Positions 21,740 through 33,600 of a DNA stretch of 64,000 bases are shown here, piece after piece. The translations under genes were made by a program, and so were the position numbers. The stretch's first letter is position 1. Each line of letters begins with the position of its first letter. This DNA is from Brachycybe producta. Lineage: Eukaryota; Arthropoda; Diplopoda; Playtdesmida; Andrognathidae. The DNA lies in NCBI GenBank assembly GCA_036925085.1, contig JAUPFP010000009.1, forward strand, positions 3,911,733-3,975,732. Reading direction: 5' to 3'. The notes beneath the pieces were generated by a model. It searched no databases and was not told where the DNA came from. It worked only from the letters and a program-made list of their open reading frames with translations.

Positions 21740-22640
21740 ATGAACATACAGAGCAAAAAAAAGCTAAACTGTACAAGAGCTAAACAGCTCGAGAGCTGAA
21801 CTGGACAAGAGCTAAAGAACTCAAAAATAAACTAGAAGAGAGCTGAATTGGACGAGAGCTGAATTGGACATGAGCTAAAGAGCATTAGAACTAAACTATA
21901 TACAAGAGCTAAAGAAAAGAGCTCAAGAGCTAAACCACAATAAAAGCTAAATTGGACAAGTAATAAATTGAAAAGCTAAATAAAACAATAAAAAATTAAT
22001 GCAATTGAAAAGGTATAAACTGTGCAATATCTAAACTAAAGTTAACCAGGGCTAGAGCCAAAGTGCACAAGCACTAAACTAGGCAAAATCTAAATAGCAC
22101 AAAAGCTGAATAGAACCATAGCTGTAGAAGGACGAGAGCTAACCTGGACAAGATCTAAACCACAGAAAAAAACTAAATGAAACAATAGAAAAAAATAATG
22201 CAAATGAAAAAAAAGATAAACTGCAATATCGAAAAAAACTGGAGAAATGTTAACCAGGACAAGAACTGAAGTAAACAAAAGTTAACCAGGTCAACAGCCA
22301 AAAAGCACAAAAGCTAAACTAGTCAAAATCTAAACTGCACAAGAGCTAAAACTGACAAAAAACTAGTCTAAAACAGGCAGTTCTGCAAAGCATTAAACTT
22401 TTCGTTTACCCCGCCCTTTTATGAGCGTCATCAATTTTATAATTGGTTAATTACTTGGTCTGATGTCACATGCCCCGCCCTTTTCAATTTATAATTGGTT
22501 GATATTTGTTCTGACGCTCATAAAAGAGCGGGGGCAAACAAAAAGTATTTGGCACAACTGCCTGCCTTGACTAAATTAACGAAAAGCTGAATAAAACCAT
22601 AACTATAATGGAAAAGATCTAAACTAAACAATAAGCAAAA
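21740..22640. repeat. Degenerate GAGCTAAACTGGACAA array
   Basis: Dozens of loose copies of AGAGCTAAA(C/T)TGGACAAGA-like words with irregular spacing. A foldback MITE at 22373-22564 interrupts it, and a similar short stretch recurs at 27169-27190. Confidence 0.65.
22373..22564. mobile_element. Foldback MITE (ACAGGCA family), copy 5, divergent
   Basis: The arms run ACAGGCAGTT...GCAAAGCATTAAACTTTTCG to TTGGCACAACTGCCTG. The core retains CCCGCCCTTTTATGAGCGTC and AATTGGTT. It belongs to a subfamily with TTTATGAGCGTCATCAATTT, also seen at 26975-27163. Confidence 0.75.
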
Positions 22641-23089
22641 ATTATTGTTAGTAGCCTTTATCTAATTTGGCGCTTATTTAGCTCTACATACGGTTCCCAG
22701 AAATATTTCCTAGTTCCAATTTCAAAGTCAGAATTGGTCAGAAAAACAAACCCAAGAGAGAAAAAAAAGCCAATCTTTAAGCAAACACCTTTCATATTCC
22801 TTATCTTGTGCTTGAATACAAGAGAAATAAATGGGACTAAACAAAGCTAGGATAAATGACGTCACTGTGACGCACAACCGCAATACTCAACTTAGGTAAA
22901 CTATTGATAAAAACAATAGTTTTCTTTAACCTCACCACCCCCAAAAAATCTGGACAACAAAAAAGTTCATATATAAACGACAAAATAAGAAAATCTCGAG
23001 TTTGGCGTTCATTGTGACAACTTGGAAGACTAACAAAATTTAAACCATTAAGTTGCGCGTTGTGACCGCTGGGATCGCCACATAACAAA

Positions 23090-24670
23090 AGTTTTCAGGA
23101 AACTTATTTTCATATTGAAACTAGAAAAATACCATTTTATTTTAATTGGACAATCACCGAAAAAATGTAACTATTTTGTTTTAAATATTTTATAATAAGT
23201 AGTTTATTAAATAGATGTTAACATATATTTTTAATAATTTAAAAAAAATTGCAATAATTTTAATAAAATTTTGAATTTTATCCAACAACAAAAAAACATT
23301 TCCTTTGTATAAATTTCAAAATTTATTTTTGTCAACATTATCTCAAATTTCATTGTAAAAATAAATGTATCCAATTTCGCATCAAGATTTTAAATGTTCA
23401 GTTTGCACAATCTGACCGGTTGGAGCGCCACAGTCGCCTACAACCAATTGATTACATTAAAACCAAGATAAATTTATAAAGGTAAAGCAACTCCAAGTTA
23501 GAAAGAAAAACTGCCAAAAGTGAGTGAAAAATCGTCTGCTTTCTGAAGCTAGAATGAAGACATCTTGCTTAAAATGTCATTTTTTTTTTGGTTTGTCCAT
23601 TGAATCCTATTTTAACTGAAGCACTAAGTATAGTTTGCGCCCTCTACTGGCCACACTCAAGTCAGGGGTCCATAGGCAGAGCTCTTAGTTGAGTTACCTC
23701 TGTATATTTATCTTGATTAAAACAAACTTTTTGGAAAGTTTTTTTTATTAAGAAACTTCTATTGAAACGAGAAAGTCACATTTTATTTTAACTGGAAAAC
23801 AACCGAAAAAAATGTAATTATTTTTTAAATATTTTATTAATTTATAGATTTAACAATTGTTTTTTTTTTCTCCCTCGATTGTTCATTTTATGCGTTAATA
23901 TTGAAGAATATTTCTATATAATATAATTTATTACATTTTTAAATAATTTTTTTTAAAAAAATTATTCAACAATAATTTTACCTGGTAAATTTATTAAAAT
24001 TATGTCAAAATTAATTAACTTAATTAATATAATTGTTTCAAGTTTTGAAATAAATTTGTATTTATGTTTCTCAATTTAATACAATAATTTAACAAAATGT
24101 GATAGAATTAAAAAAAAAATGGTGGGAAAAAAACTTCAAATTTTAAAATACAGAATTGATAATTATTAATAAATAAGATGAACAATTGAAAAGCATTAAT
24201 TTAGTAAATATTTAAATAATTAATTTATATAGTAGGCCTACTTTAAAGCATTTTTAATAACACTTTTTTAGCTTATTCAACAAAATAAAAAAATAATTCC
24301 ATAACTTAAATAAAACTTAAATTAATCCATAATATATTAAATAATACATTGTATATAATTTATTAAATAAAACAAAACAAACTAAATTTGTATTTTCTCA
24401 GAAAAGTATTATAATAAATAAACATAAAATATTTAATAAAATAGATGGAGAAAAGAAACTAAAATTTTTAAAATGAAGTATTACTATTCAATTATTAAAC
24501 ATATAAAATATTGAATATTTTTTATATTATTATTTAATTTCATCAAAATTAATGTTAGAACATATTTTTTTAATTATTTAACAGTTGAAACTATTTTTTT
24601 TAAAATATTTAAATAAATTTAACACTATTGTTCTTTTATTTTTTATATTCATATTTATATTAAATGCACA
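23090..24670. other. Very AT-rich intergenic DNA with a diverged duplication
   Basis: Two related blocks begin near 23100 and 23760 (TTGAAAC.AGAAA, ACATTTTATTTTAA, GGA..A..ACCGAAAAAAATG). Otherwise this is simple AT-rich sequence, with no gene seen. Confidence 0.5.
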
Positions 24671-24684
24671 TAAAAATAATATTT

Positions 24685-25945
24685 ATTTAATTTAATTGCA
24701 TTTAATTAATTGCATATATAAAATTTATATTAATAATTAAAAAATATAAAAACGATTTATTAAAATGTAATTGCATTTAATTTTAATTTAATTTTTTGCA
24801 TTTAATTAATTGCATGAATATATAAAATTTATATTAATAATTAAAAAATATAAAAACGATTTATTAAAATTTAATTGCATTTAATTTTAATTTAATTATT
24901 TGCATTTAATTAATTGCATAAATATATAAAATTTACATTAATAATTAAAAAATATCAAAACAATTTATTAAAATTTAATTGCATTTAATTTTAATTTATT
25001 TTTTTGCATTTAATTTTAATTTATTTTTTTGCATTTAATTAATTGCATAAATATATAAAATTTATATTAATAATTAAAAAATATAAAAACGATTTATTAA
25101 AATTTAATTGCATTTAATTTTAATTTAATTTTTTGCATTTAATTAATTGCATAAATATATAAAATTTACATTAATAATTAAAAAATATAAAAACGATTTA
25201 TTAAAATTTAATTGCATTTAATTTTAATTTAAATTTTTGCATTTAATTAATTGCATAAATATATAAAATTTACATTAATAATTAAAAAATATAAAAACGA
25301 TTTATTAAAATTTAATTGCATTTAATTTTAATTTAATTATTTGCATTTAATTAATTGCATAAATATATAAAATTTACATTAATAATTAAAAAATATCAAA
25401 ACAATTTATTAAAATTTAATTGCATTTAATTTTAATTTATTTTTTTGCATTTAATTTTAATTTATTTTTTTGCATTTAATTAATTGCATAAATATATAAA
25501 ATTTATATTAATAATTAAAAAATATAAAAACGATTTATTAAAATTTAATTGCATTTAATTTTAATTTAATTTTTTGCATTTAATTAATTGCATAAATATA
25601 TAAAATTTACATTAATAATTAAAAAATATAAAAACGATTTATTAAAATTTAATTGCATTTAATTTTAATTTAAATTTTTGCATTTAATTAATTGCATAAA
25701 TATATAAAATTTACATTAATAATTAAAAAATATAAAAACGATTTATTAAAATGTAATTGCATTTAATTTTAATTTAATTTAATTGCATACATAAAATTTA
25801 CATTAATAATTAAAAAATATAAAAACAATTTATTAAAATGTAATTGCATTTAATTTTAATTTAATTTTTTTGCATTTAATTAATTGCATAAATATATAAA
25901 ATTTATATTAATAATTAAAAAAATATAAAAACGATTTATTAAGAT
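24685..25945. repeat. AT-rich satellite, 104-bp unit, about 12 copies
   Basis: The unit contains TTTGCATTTAATTAATTGCA, TAAATATATAAAATTTA, ATTAATAATTAAAAAATAT and AAAACGATTTATTAAAAT. Successive AAAAC(G/A)ATTTATT words are spaced mostly 104 bp. Every fourth unit carries a 25-bp internal duplication, giving a 441-bp higher-order block present twice (about 24957 and 25398). Confidence 0.9.
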
Positions 25946-26974
25946 TTACTTTAGTGATTTCATCCTTTTTTAATTTTAATAATTTATATCTTATTTTTTG
26001 TTATGTGTTTCTTTCTTAATTGATACTTTTGTTTTTCAAAGTTTCCTCTACATTCTTCTTCTAGAATTGTTTTTTATGAATTTATATTTACATTAAATAC
26101 CGATATAAATAAATAGAAGAAGAAGAAAGAAAAAAAACGTAAAAAGAACGAAGACTTTAGAGTTTGGTAATATTAGCTAATATTTAATTTGAAAGGGTCA
26201 GTTTTGGAACTAAAAATAGAATCCTCATAAAGAAAACCCGAATCAAATTAACTGTAGTGGTCATTCATTGACGTCATTAAATACGAAAAAAAAAATAGTT
26301 GTCAATATTTCAAAAACAAAATTTGTATGATTTATGGCGTTAAAAACACGAATAAAATGAAATGCCAAAAAGATATAAATTTACAAAATCAGCGCCACTG
26401 TTTATGTCCGTCTGGTCAGAACAAAATCGGCCTCAATAAGGCAATCAAATGATAACCTCATCACTTTCCTTACTCAAAATCATAAATTTTATATATGAAA
26501 CTGATAAAACTGACCATTGGTCAATGACTGATTACATCTCATTACGAATTTTAAATACAGAGTGACCATAACCTCATACTTTCCAATTTGATTTAGAAAA
26601 TATTTTAAAATTTAATCTGTAAAGTATTTGGGTTTTATCTTTCCAAAAAAAAAAAAAATATTTAATTTTTAAGTTTTTCAATATTTCCTTATTTCATTTC
26701 ATTTAAAAAAAAATCAATTAATAGAATTGTTTAATATAATTTTCTTATTATTTAATGCATTTTAAAATAATCTAGTAACTATTCTAGTTGTTAACACATG
26801 GCCTACTTTTCAAAAAAACAAAAAAAAGTTGGCATTCACTTTATACACTTACAAATTTTACTACTGAGCCACCTTATAATGCCTCTAGTGCATGCATGCA
26901 ACACAAAGTAATGCAGCAGCAATGGCAAGGTGCAATGCGCATGGTGGCATTGCGCATGTCCAGAATGCAGTAAT

Positions 26975-27163
26975 ACAGGCAAGTGTAGCCAGCACCTGCT
27001 TTTCGTTTGTTCCGCCCTTTTATGAGCATCAGACCAAGTAACAAACCAATTAGAAATTGATAAGGGCGGGGCATGTGACATCAGACCAAATAATAAACCA
27101 ATTAGAAATTGATGACGCTCATAAAAAAGCGCAGAAAACAAAAAGCTAGTCACACTTGCCTGT
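26975..27163. mobile_element. Foldback MITE (ACAGGCA family), copy 6
   Basis: The arms run ACAGGCAAGTGTAGCCAGCA to CTAGTCACACTTGCCTGT, with TTTTATGAGC, AATTAGAAATTGAT and GTGACATCAGACC in the middle. Confidence 0.8.
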
Positions 27164-27812
27164 GCTATTAAGAGCTAAACTGGACAAAAGCTAAAGTAAA
27201 ATAAATGTATTGAATTAATGTTTTTATCAGAAAATCGTTCAAAATGAACCTTTTAATAACTTGAAGGTGATTTCCATATATTTCTATTCAATTATGAATA
27301 TTGCACCTTTTTTTCAAACAGAAAATAAATTGAATTTAGAACTTAATTAATTTAGAAATCATAAAAATGCAACAAATCAAAAACCCTACACGTTTTTCTT
27401 CCATCGCAGTTGTGCTGTGTCTAATTATAACCTAGAAGTGACCTATAAAACACACGAGCCACTTGAAATGGTCCAACAAAGAGCTTTTAAATACTAGATA
27501 AGAGAAGAAGATTGCAAGACACAATATGTTCAAATTAGATTAAGTATTACTTTAATGGGGCGAATCATTAAAAAAAATTAAGAACTGGGTTCATAACCTA
27601 AGGCCAAAAGCCACGCAGTTCCAAAAAAATTGAGGTACATTATCATACTAAAAAAAAGCGTCATATATGCATTGATATTCAGTAGGGCTCGGATTTTTAT
27701 GCAATATCAACCAGAATGTTTCTCAATATGTGGCCCAAATGCCAATTGTGAAGTAATCATCATCATCATCATTTGAGTAACTGTAATTATGCTTTTTATA
27801 ATCAAAAAGGTT

Positions 27813-27872
27813 GGTTAGAGGCTAGATGTCTGGTTACTATCAGTTATCAACTAGAATTCTAGCCTCTAGCCA
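27813..27872. repeat. Short inverted repeat around AGAGGCTAGA
   Basis: GGTTAGAGGCTAGATGTCTG is matched on the other strand by the CTAGAATTCTAGCCTCTAGCC block. A similar pair, AAAGGCTAGAGTTCTAG and TCTAGCCTCTCTAACC, occurs at 43180-43243, so this is a small dispersed palindromic element. Confidence 0.6.
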
Positions 27873-27887
27873 GGTGTTTTTGAATAA

Positions 27888-28345
27888 AAAAAAAAAAATA
27901 AATAAAAATCTGATTTAAATAAATAAAAATCCGATTAAAATTAATAAAAATCCGATTAAAATTAATAAAAATCCGATTTAAATAAATAAAAAATCCGATT
28001 TAAATTAATAAAAAATCCGATTTAAATAAAAATCCGATTAAAATTAATAAAGATCCGAATTAAATAAATAAAAATCCGATTTAAATAAATAAAAATCCGA
28101 TTAAAATTAATAAAAATCTGATTAAGATTAATAAAAATCCGATTAAGATTAATAAAAATCCGATTAAAATTAATAAAAATCCGATTAAAATTAATAAAAA
28201 TCCGATTAAAATTAATAAAAATCCGATTAAAATTAATAAAAATCCGATTTAAAGTAATAAAAATCCGATTTAAATAAAAATCCGATTAAAATTAATAAAA
28301 ATCCTATTTAAACTACAGCATCCAATTTAAATAAGTAAAAACCAG
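27888..28345. repeat. 21-bp minisatellite (AATAAAAATCCGATTAAAATT)
   Basis: More than 20 units of AATAAAAATCCGATTAAAAT or the TTTAAAT variant occur in tandem. Related words recur at 36090-36150. Confidence 0.9.
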
Positions 28346-28979
28346 ATTCAAATATAAAAAAAATTGTTTCATCTTTACTTCACTTTTTTCTTTAAATAAT
28401 GTATATTTTAATATAAGTCACCCTGTAAATACAATTCCGTAATTAATAACATAATTTTCAGAAGACCCTCCCCTCCCCTCCCCTTTTATTTCTTCCTAAT
28501 TGCACTCTTTAAGTATTGGCCTTGTATAGATATACATTAAAATTATAATAAAAAAAAAACTACTGCAGTTAAACTATAGTTACTAATTATAGTTAATACG
28601 ATGCACGTTGACTGAAAGGTCCACTAGGGCCACCTACAAAAATAATATTACTACTATAGGAAAAAAACCCAAGATCAATTTCACACTTTACACCAGAAAA
28701 TTTTTTTTATGAATGGCGCCAATAAAATCCAAAATGTTTTGCATCATCTTTAGCTCAGATAATAGATTAACATTTTAAATACATCTTCTTAATTAATAAC
28801 ATCGATGATTAAGATGGTTTACGTGTAAATTTGCTAATAAACTTTAGGCCAAAGTTTACCCCAAACTACAAAATAATAATTTCAAGATGTATTTATTTTT
28901 TAATAAACATCTGATTTTCGAACTCTGGTTACTCTATGTTTTAGTTGTAGTTTGAAAGTAGAGACCTACATAAAACCCA

Positions 28980-29070
28980 TGGGCCGGTGGGCTTCTTGGG
29001 CCTGGTGGGCTTTGTTGGTCTGGTGGGTTTCGTGTGTCTGGTGGGCTTTGAGGGCTGGGCTGGGCTGAGC
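28980..29070. repeat. GGGCTTNNTGGGCCTGGT G-rich minisatellite
   Basis: Repeats of CTGGTGGGCTTTG-like words, unusually G-rich for this AT-rich window, followed by GGGCTGGGCTGGGCTGAGCT. Confidence 0.75.
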
Positions 29071-29763
29071 TGAGATTCACATTTTGTTTACACAATGTGG
29101 GTCTCTTAATTGAAAGTGTGTTAGAAACTAGAACGGTAGCTGACTCAGTTAATAGTATTTTGAGCTATTTTCATGTTGATATATTTTTACATAAAAATTT
29201 TAAAAAAATATTATCTGCTTAAAAGTTGAATTATTTTAAAACCTGACATACAAAAGTTTATTTTAAAAGATATCAAACATGAAAATATTCTTAAGGAGGC
29301 TTTATAGATTTGATTTTGTTTTCGTCATCCAAGATGGCGCTCCTACGTGGCTATTATGTTTTATGGGAAGTATCTTCACTCCATTTTGCGGTTTTGAGAA
29401 GATTTCTATTTTTTAAGCAAACGTTTTTCAGAAGAAACATTACGAAATAATTCAAAGTGTTTTTAGAAATTAGAATAGTTCGTGATAATGCTAAAAGTTT
29501 TTTCATTATGATATCTTTCAAAATAAACTTTTTATGTACGTTTGAAAATGGCCCTCTATTGTCTATAAAAAGTTTATTTTGAAAGTTAATCAACTTAAAA
29601 AATACCCGGTAAAATAATTAATCTACCTCTTCTAATCTCGAAAAAACACTCACTTTTCTCCTATAGTTTTGCATGCGACGGAAAGCAGAAATAAAGCTGA
29701 AACTTTTTTATTATGATTATTCCTGAAAGACAAGAGTTCGAAAATCAGCTGTTCATAAACTAT

Positions 29764-30560
29764 CTTAAGAGGCTACATCGCAAAATTACTTAGAAAAATT
29801 TCCACAAAAAGCGCTAGCATCATTTTTCTATTGAGCCCATAGACCCAATGTTAAAGAAAAAATGTTAATTTTAAAAAACACAGGCAATATGCTTATTTTT
29901 CATATTTAAAGTTGTCCAATTTTGATGGCTCAAAGTGCAATGTGCACCTTTAATATATGCTGATCGAGTGATAGAACGTCAAAAAATTGGAAAGTGTGCT
30001 TCCATTTTTTAAAAAAAATATTTCAAAATCGCGAATTTCTAACTCTTATGTTAAACTTCATTGAGTACGTACTCGTAAGCAAAAAAACACCCATTAAAAT
30101 GCTCGTAAAATACCTAAAAATAATTTTAAAAAACCAGAAAAAAATCAACACATGCGCCAATGCGTTGGCTTCACTGTGGTTTAATTGTTTTTTAAATTAT
30201 TTTTACGTATTTTTACGAGCATTTTAATGGATTTTTTTCTTATTTGGGCGTACTCAATGGAGTTTAACATAAGAGTTAGAAATTTGCGATTTTGAAAAAG
30301 TTTTTAAAAATAAAACCACACTTACCAGTTTTTTGTCATTCTATCACTAGATGAACATATACTCAAAAGTGCACATTGCAATTTGAACCATCAAAATTGG
30401 ACAACTTTAAATATGAAAAATAAACATATTGCCACCGCGACTGCTGTGTATTTTAAAAATTAACGTTTTTTCTTTAACATTGGGTCTATGGGCTCAATAG
30501 AAAAACGATGCTAGCGCTTTTTGTGGAGATTTTTCAAAGTAATTTTGCAATGTAGCCTCC
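29764..30560. mobile_element. Long-inverted-repeat element, CTTAAGAGGCTACATCGC family, copy 1
   Basis: The arms of about 300 bp are reverse complements. Each holds TTACTT.GAAAAATTTCC, AAAGCGCTAGCATC, TTGAGCCCATAGACCCAATG and AAAGTTGTCCAATTTTGATG. Copies also lie at 49089-49687 and 58811-59553. The right end is just 97 bp before the first recognised OCA2 exon. Confidence 0.85.
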
Positions 30561-30656
30561 GAATCGCAGATTTTATTTTCAGTCGCACTTTCCGTTCGCT
30601 TTTTTTTCTGCGTGTGTAACCTTGGACTTAATATAATTTTTATTTTTTCATTACAG

Positions 30657-33600
30657 GGAAGAAGAAAAAGGAACATTAGAAAATAATCAAACAAAACAAG
30701 AAGAAACCTCATCAAAATCAAATGGACTACAACAAGTGAACAGGTCAACATTATGCATTATTATGCAATATATGCATTTATGATTACAACATATTCGTAT
30801 ATAAGGGCGGTTCCACACGATGCGTACACTTGAACACATATTTTCATCTTCAAAAAATTTGTACAGATGTACAGAAAAGATGTTTTCTTTAGAGTATAAC
30901 TGCTGTCCAAACATATTCAATGTGAAAATATATGACAAGTGCGCGCATCGTGAGGAATCGACTTTACATAGGAAGTCCTTAGAAGCCAAGAGGAATAAGT
31001 GACTACTATAATGTTCAGAGTAAATTGAGTTCAAAGGAAGATCAGATCTTCATAGATATCAACGTCATATAGTTCTACGGCTTTGGTGCTAATTAAATTA
31101 AATTTTCATTTATTTCACAAGTCCATTAAATTCGTTATGATTCCATGACAAAATCTGGTAGGCCCCTACTGATCGCCATTTTATTTTAACAAAAAATAAA
31201 AAAATAAAAATGTTACTTATCCCCTTTGGCTTTCTAATCCCCTTAATTTTGAATTTCGCCTAAAAACCACATTTGTGCTATTATATATTGCCTAGTTTAC
31301 GCCAAGATGGTTTATTTAATTGTCTTTATGACAGCACATAAAAAGAGTTCAATTTTAATTTTTTGTATGAACTTTTTTGCAAAAAAGTTCTACCCATTTA
31401 ATTTCAATAATTTTCTGAAAAAGTTTCTGCAAAAACTTATTTGTTTGAAATAAAATTACATCACTATTTTTTGTTTTAAGTTAAAAAAAAAATCTATAAG
31501 TGAATATTTTTTGACTTGACCTTAACCTTTTATTATTACCCCCTTCGCATCCAGGATGTGCCCATTGTGTGTGTTATGGGCTTCCCCGCAAATAACTTAG
31601 CTCCTACCTGGAAGTCAAGTCTCTTACTTTTAATAGTCTAAGGAGCAAATTCAAGAAGGACAAATTTTGAACTTGAACCCTAACCGTACACGTAGTTTGA
31701 ACAAGAATGAGACAAACCTTGTTCAAGAGTACTTGAATAACAATTTTTTTTCTTTCATGTTGGACTTTTTGTTCATTGGATCTAAAGTAGAAGTTTAATT
31801 TTTTTTAAAAAAAATTCGCTTCTTGAATTTGGGCCTAAAGATGCTATCTCTGGACCTTGACTAGTGCAACTTAATAAAGGGCTCACACGTTCAGTAGGAG
31901 TTCATAACTTCAGTTAGAAACTTAGCTTCTCTGTATTAGTTAAAGTGAAATTTATTTCGGATGCAAAAATCTTAATGTGAGAGTCAATATTTTTATTAGA
32001 AGTGATTCAACAGTGGGGTTTTTTTTGGTAAGCATAATTAATTATTCTTAAGGTGGTTTTAGAAGCAATATTGTTAACTTTAAATTTAATTAATATTCAC
32101 ATTTTTTTTTAATAAAAATTTAAAAAAAAATGTGAATATTAAATTTTTTTAAACTAATTTTTTTAACTTTAGTTTAAAAAATAAAAAACAAAACACAATA
32201 TTTAAATTAGATTTCAGATTTTTTTTTCTATAAATCACAATTTGCTTTCTAAAATTCACAATTTTTTCTAAAAATCACAATTTTTTCTAAAATTCACAAT
32301 TTTTTCTAAAAATCACAATTTTTTCTAAAATTCACGATTTTTTTCTTCCTAAAAATCACAATTTATTTTCCTAAAAATCACGATTTGTTTCCTGAAATTC
32401 ACGATGTTGTTTCCTGAAATTCACGATGTTTTTTCCTAAAAATCACGATTTGTTTCCTGAAATTCACGATGTTGTTTCCTGAAATTCACGATGTTTTTTC
32501 CTAAAAATCACGATTTTTTTTTCCCTAAAAATCACGATTTGTTTCCCTAAAAATCACGATTTGTTTCCTGAAATTCACGATGTTTTTTCCTAAAAATCAC
32601 GATTTTTTCCCCCTAAAAATCACGATTTTTTTCCCTAAAAATCACGATTTTTTTTCCTAAAAATAACGATTTTTTTCCTGAAAAATCACGATTTGTTTCC
32701 TAAAATTTACGTTTTTTTTCTCTAATAAAATTCACGATTTTTTTTCCTAAAAATCACAATTTTTCCCAAAATGACTTTGAAAACAACAAATGTTTTGTTT
32801 TTGTCATATTGCAATAAAAGGTTTATTTTGAATTATTATTATTAATATAATTAATTTATTACACTGGGGGGAAGGCAATAACCATAAAAATATCTAAATA
32901 GTTTATTTTACTACTCTAGTTTCTAAAACACATTCAATTTATTCTTTTAAGTTGATTTTGGTTATTATTGATGTTTTTTTTTAATTTAAATGTTGTAATT
33001 ATTTTAAATTTGTATTCTCTCTCTCTCTCTCTCCTTCTATTTTATAATTAGTGCAATTCCCGTAATTACAATTGGAATGGGAGAAATGGAAGACAGGCGG
33101 AAAGTGGAAGACATAACATATCAACAAAGGGCTCCACCGCAATACGAACAAGGTAGTTTTGTATGCAAATCCCCAATCCCTCCCTCCCCCCCCCCCCCAA
33201 AAAAAAAGAAAAATATGAAATTTGTGTGTTTTTTGCAATTTCATTTTTAGCATTTTGTTTTTTGTTCGCCCGGATGGCGCCACTGCAGTGGCTAAAGCTA
33301 TTCTTGCAAATTGTTTTTTGCGTAAAATTTGAACGCAAAAACGTCAAACGAACTTTTTTTTTAGAAACAACATTACGAAAAAATTCAAATTGGTTTCAAA
33401 ACTAGAATGGTAAAAGATTATGTTAACATCTTTTTTTCTTAAAAAATAAACATTTTATAGTTCAGTTTTGAATATGTTCGACTTTTTCAAACTGTCATAA
33501 AAAGTTTAGTTTGAAAGATATCATCATAAAAAAAGCTTTTACATTATCATCAATTATTCTAGTTTCTAAAACATTTCGAATTTTGTTTCTTAATATTTCT

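Noticed and set aside
32216..32766. Possible CRISPR-like array of regularly spaced ATCACGATTT words
   Set aside because: The units are contiguous with no unique spacers, and the window is a spliced animal genome; it is a minisatellite.
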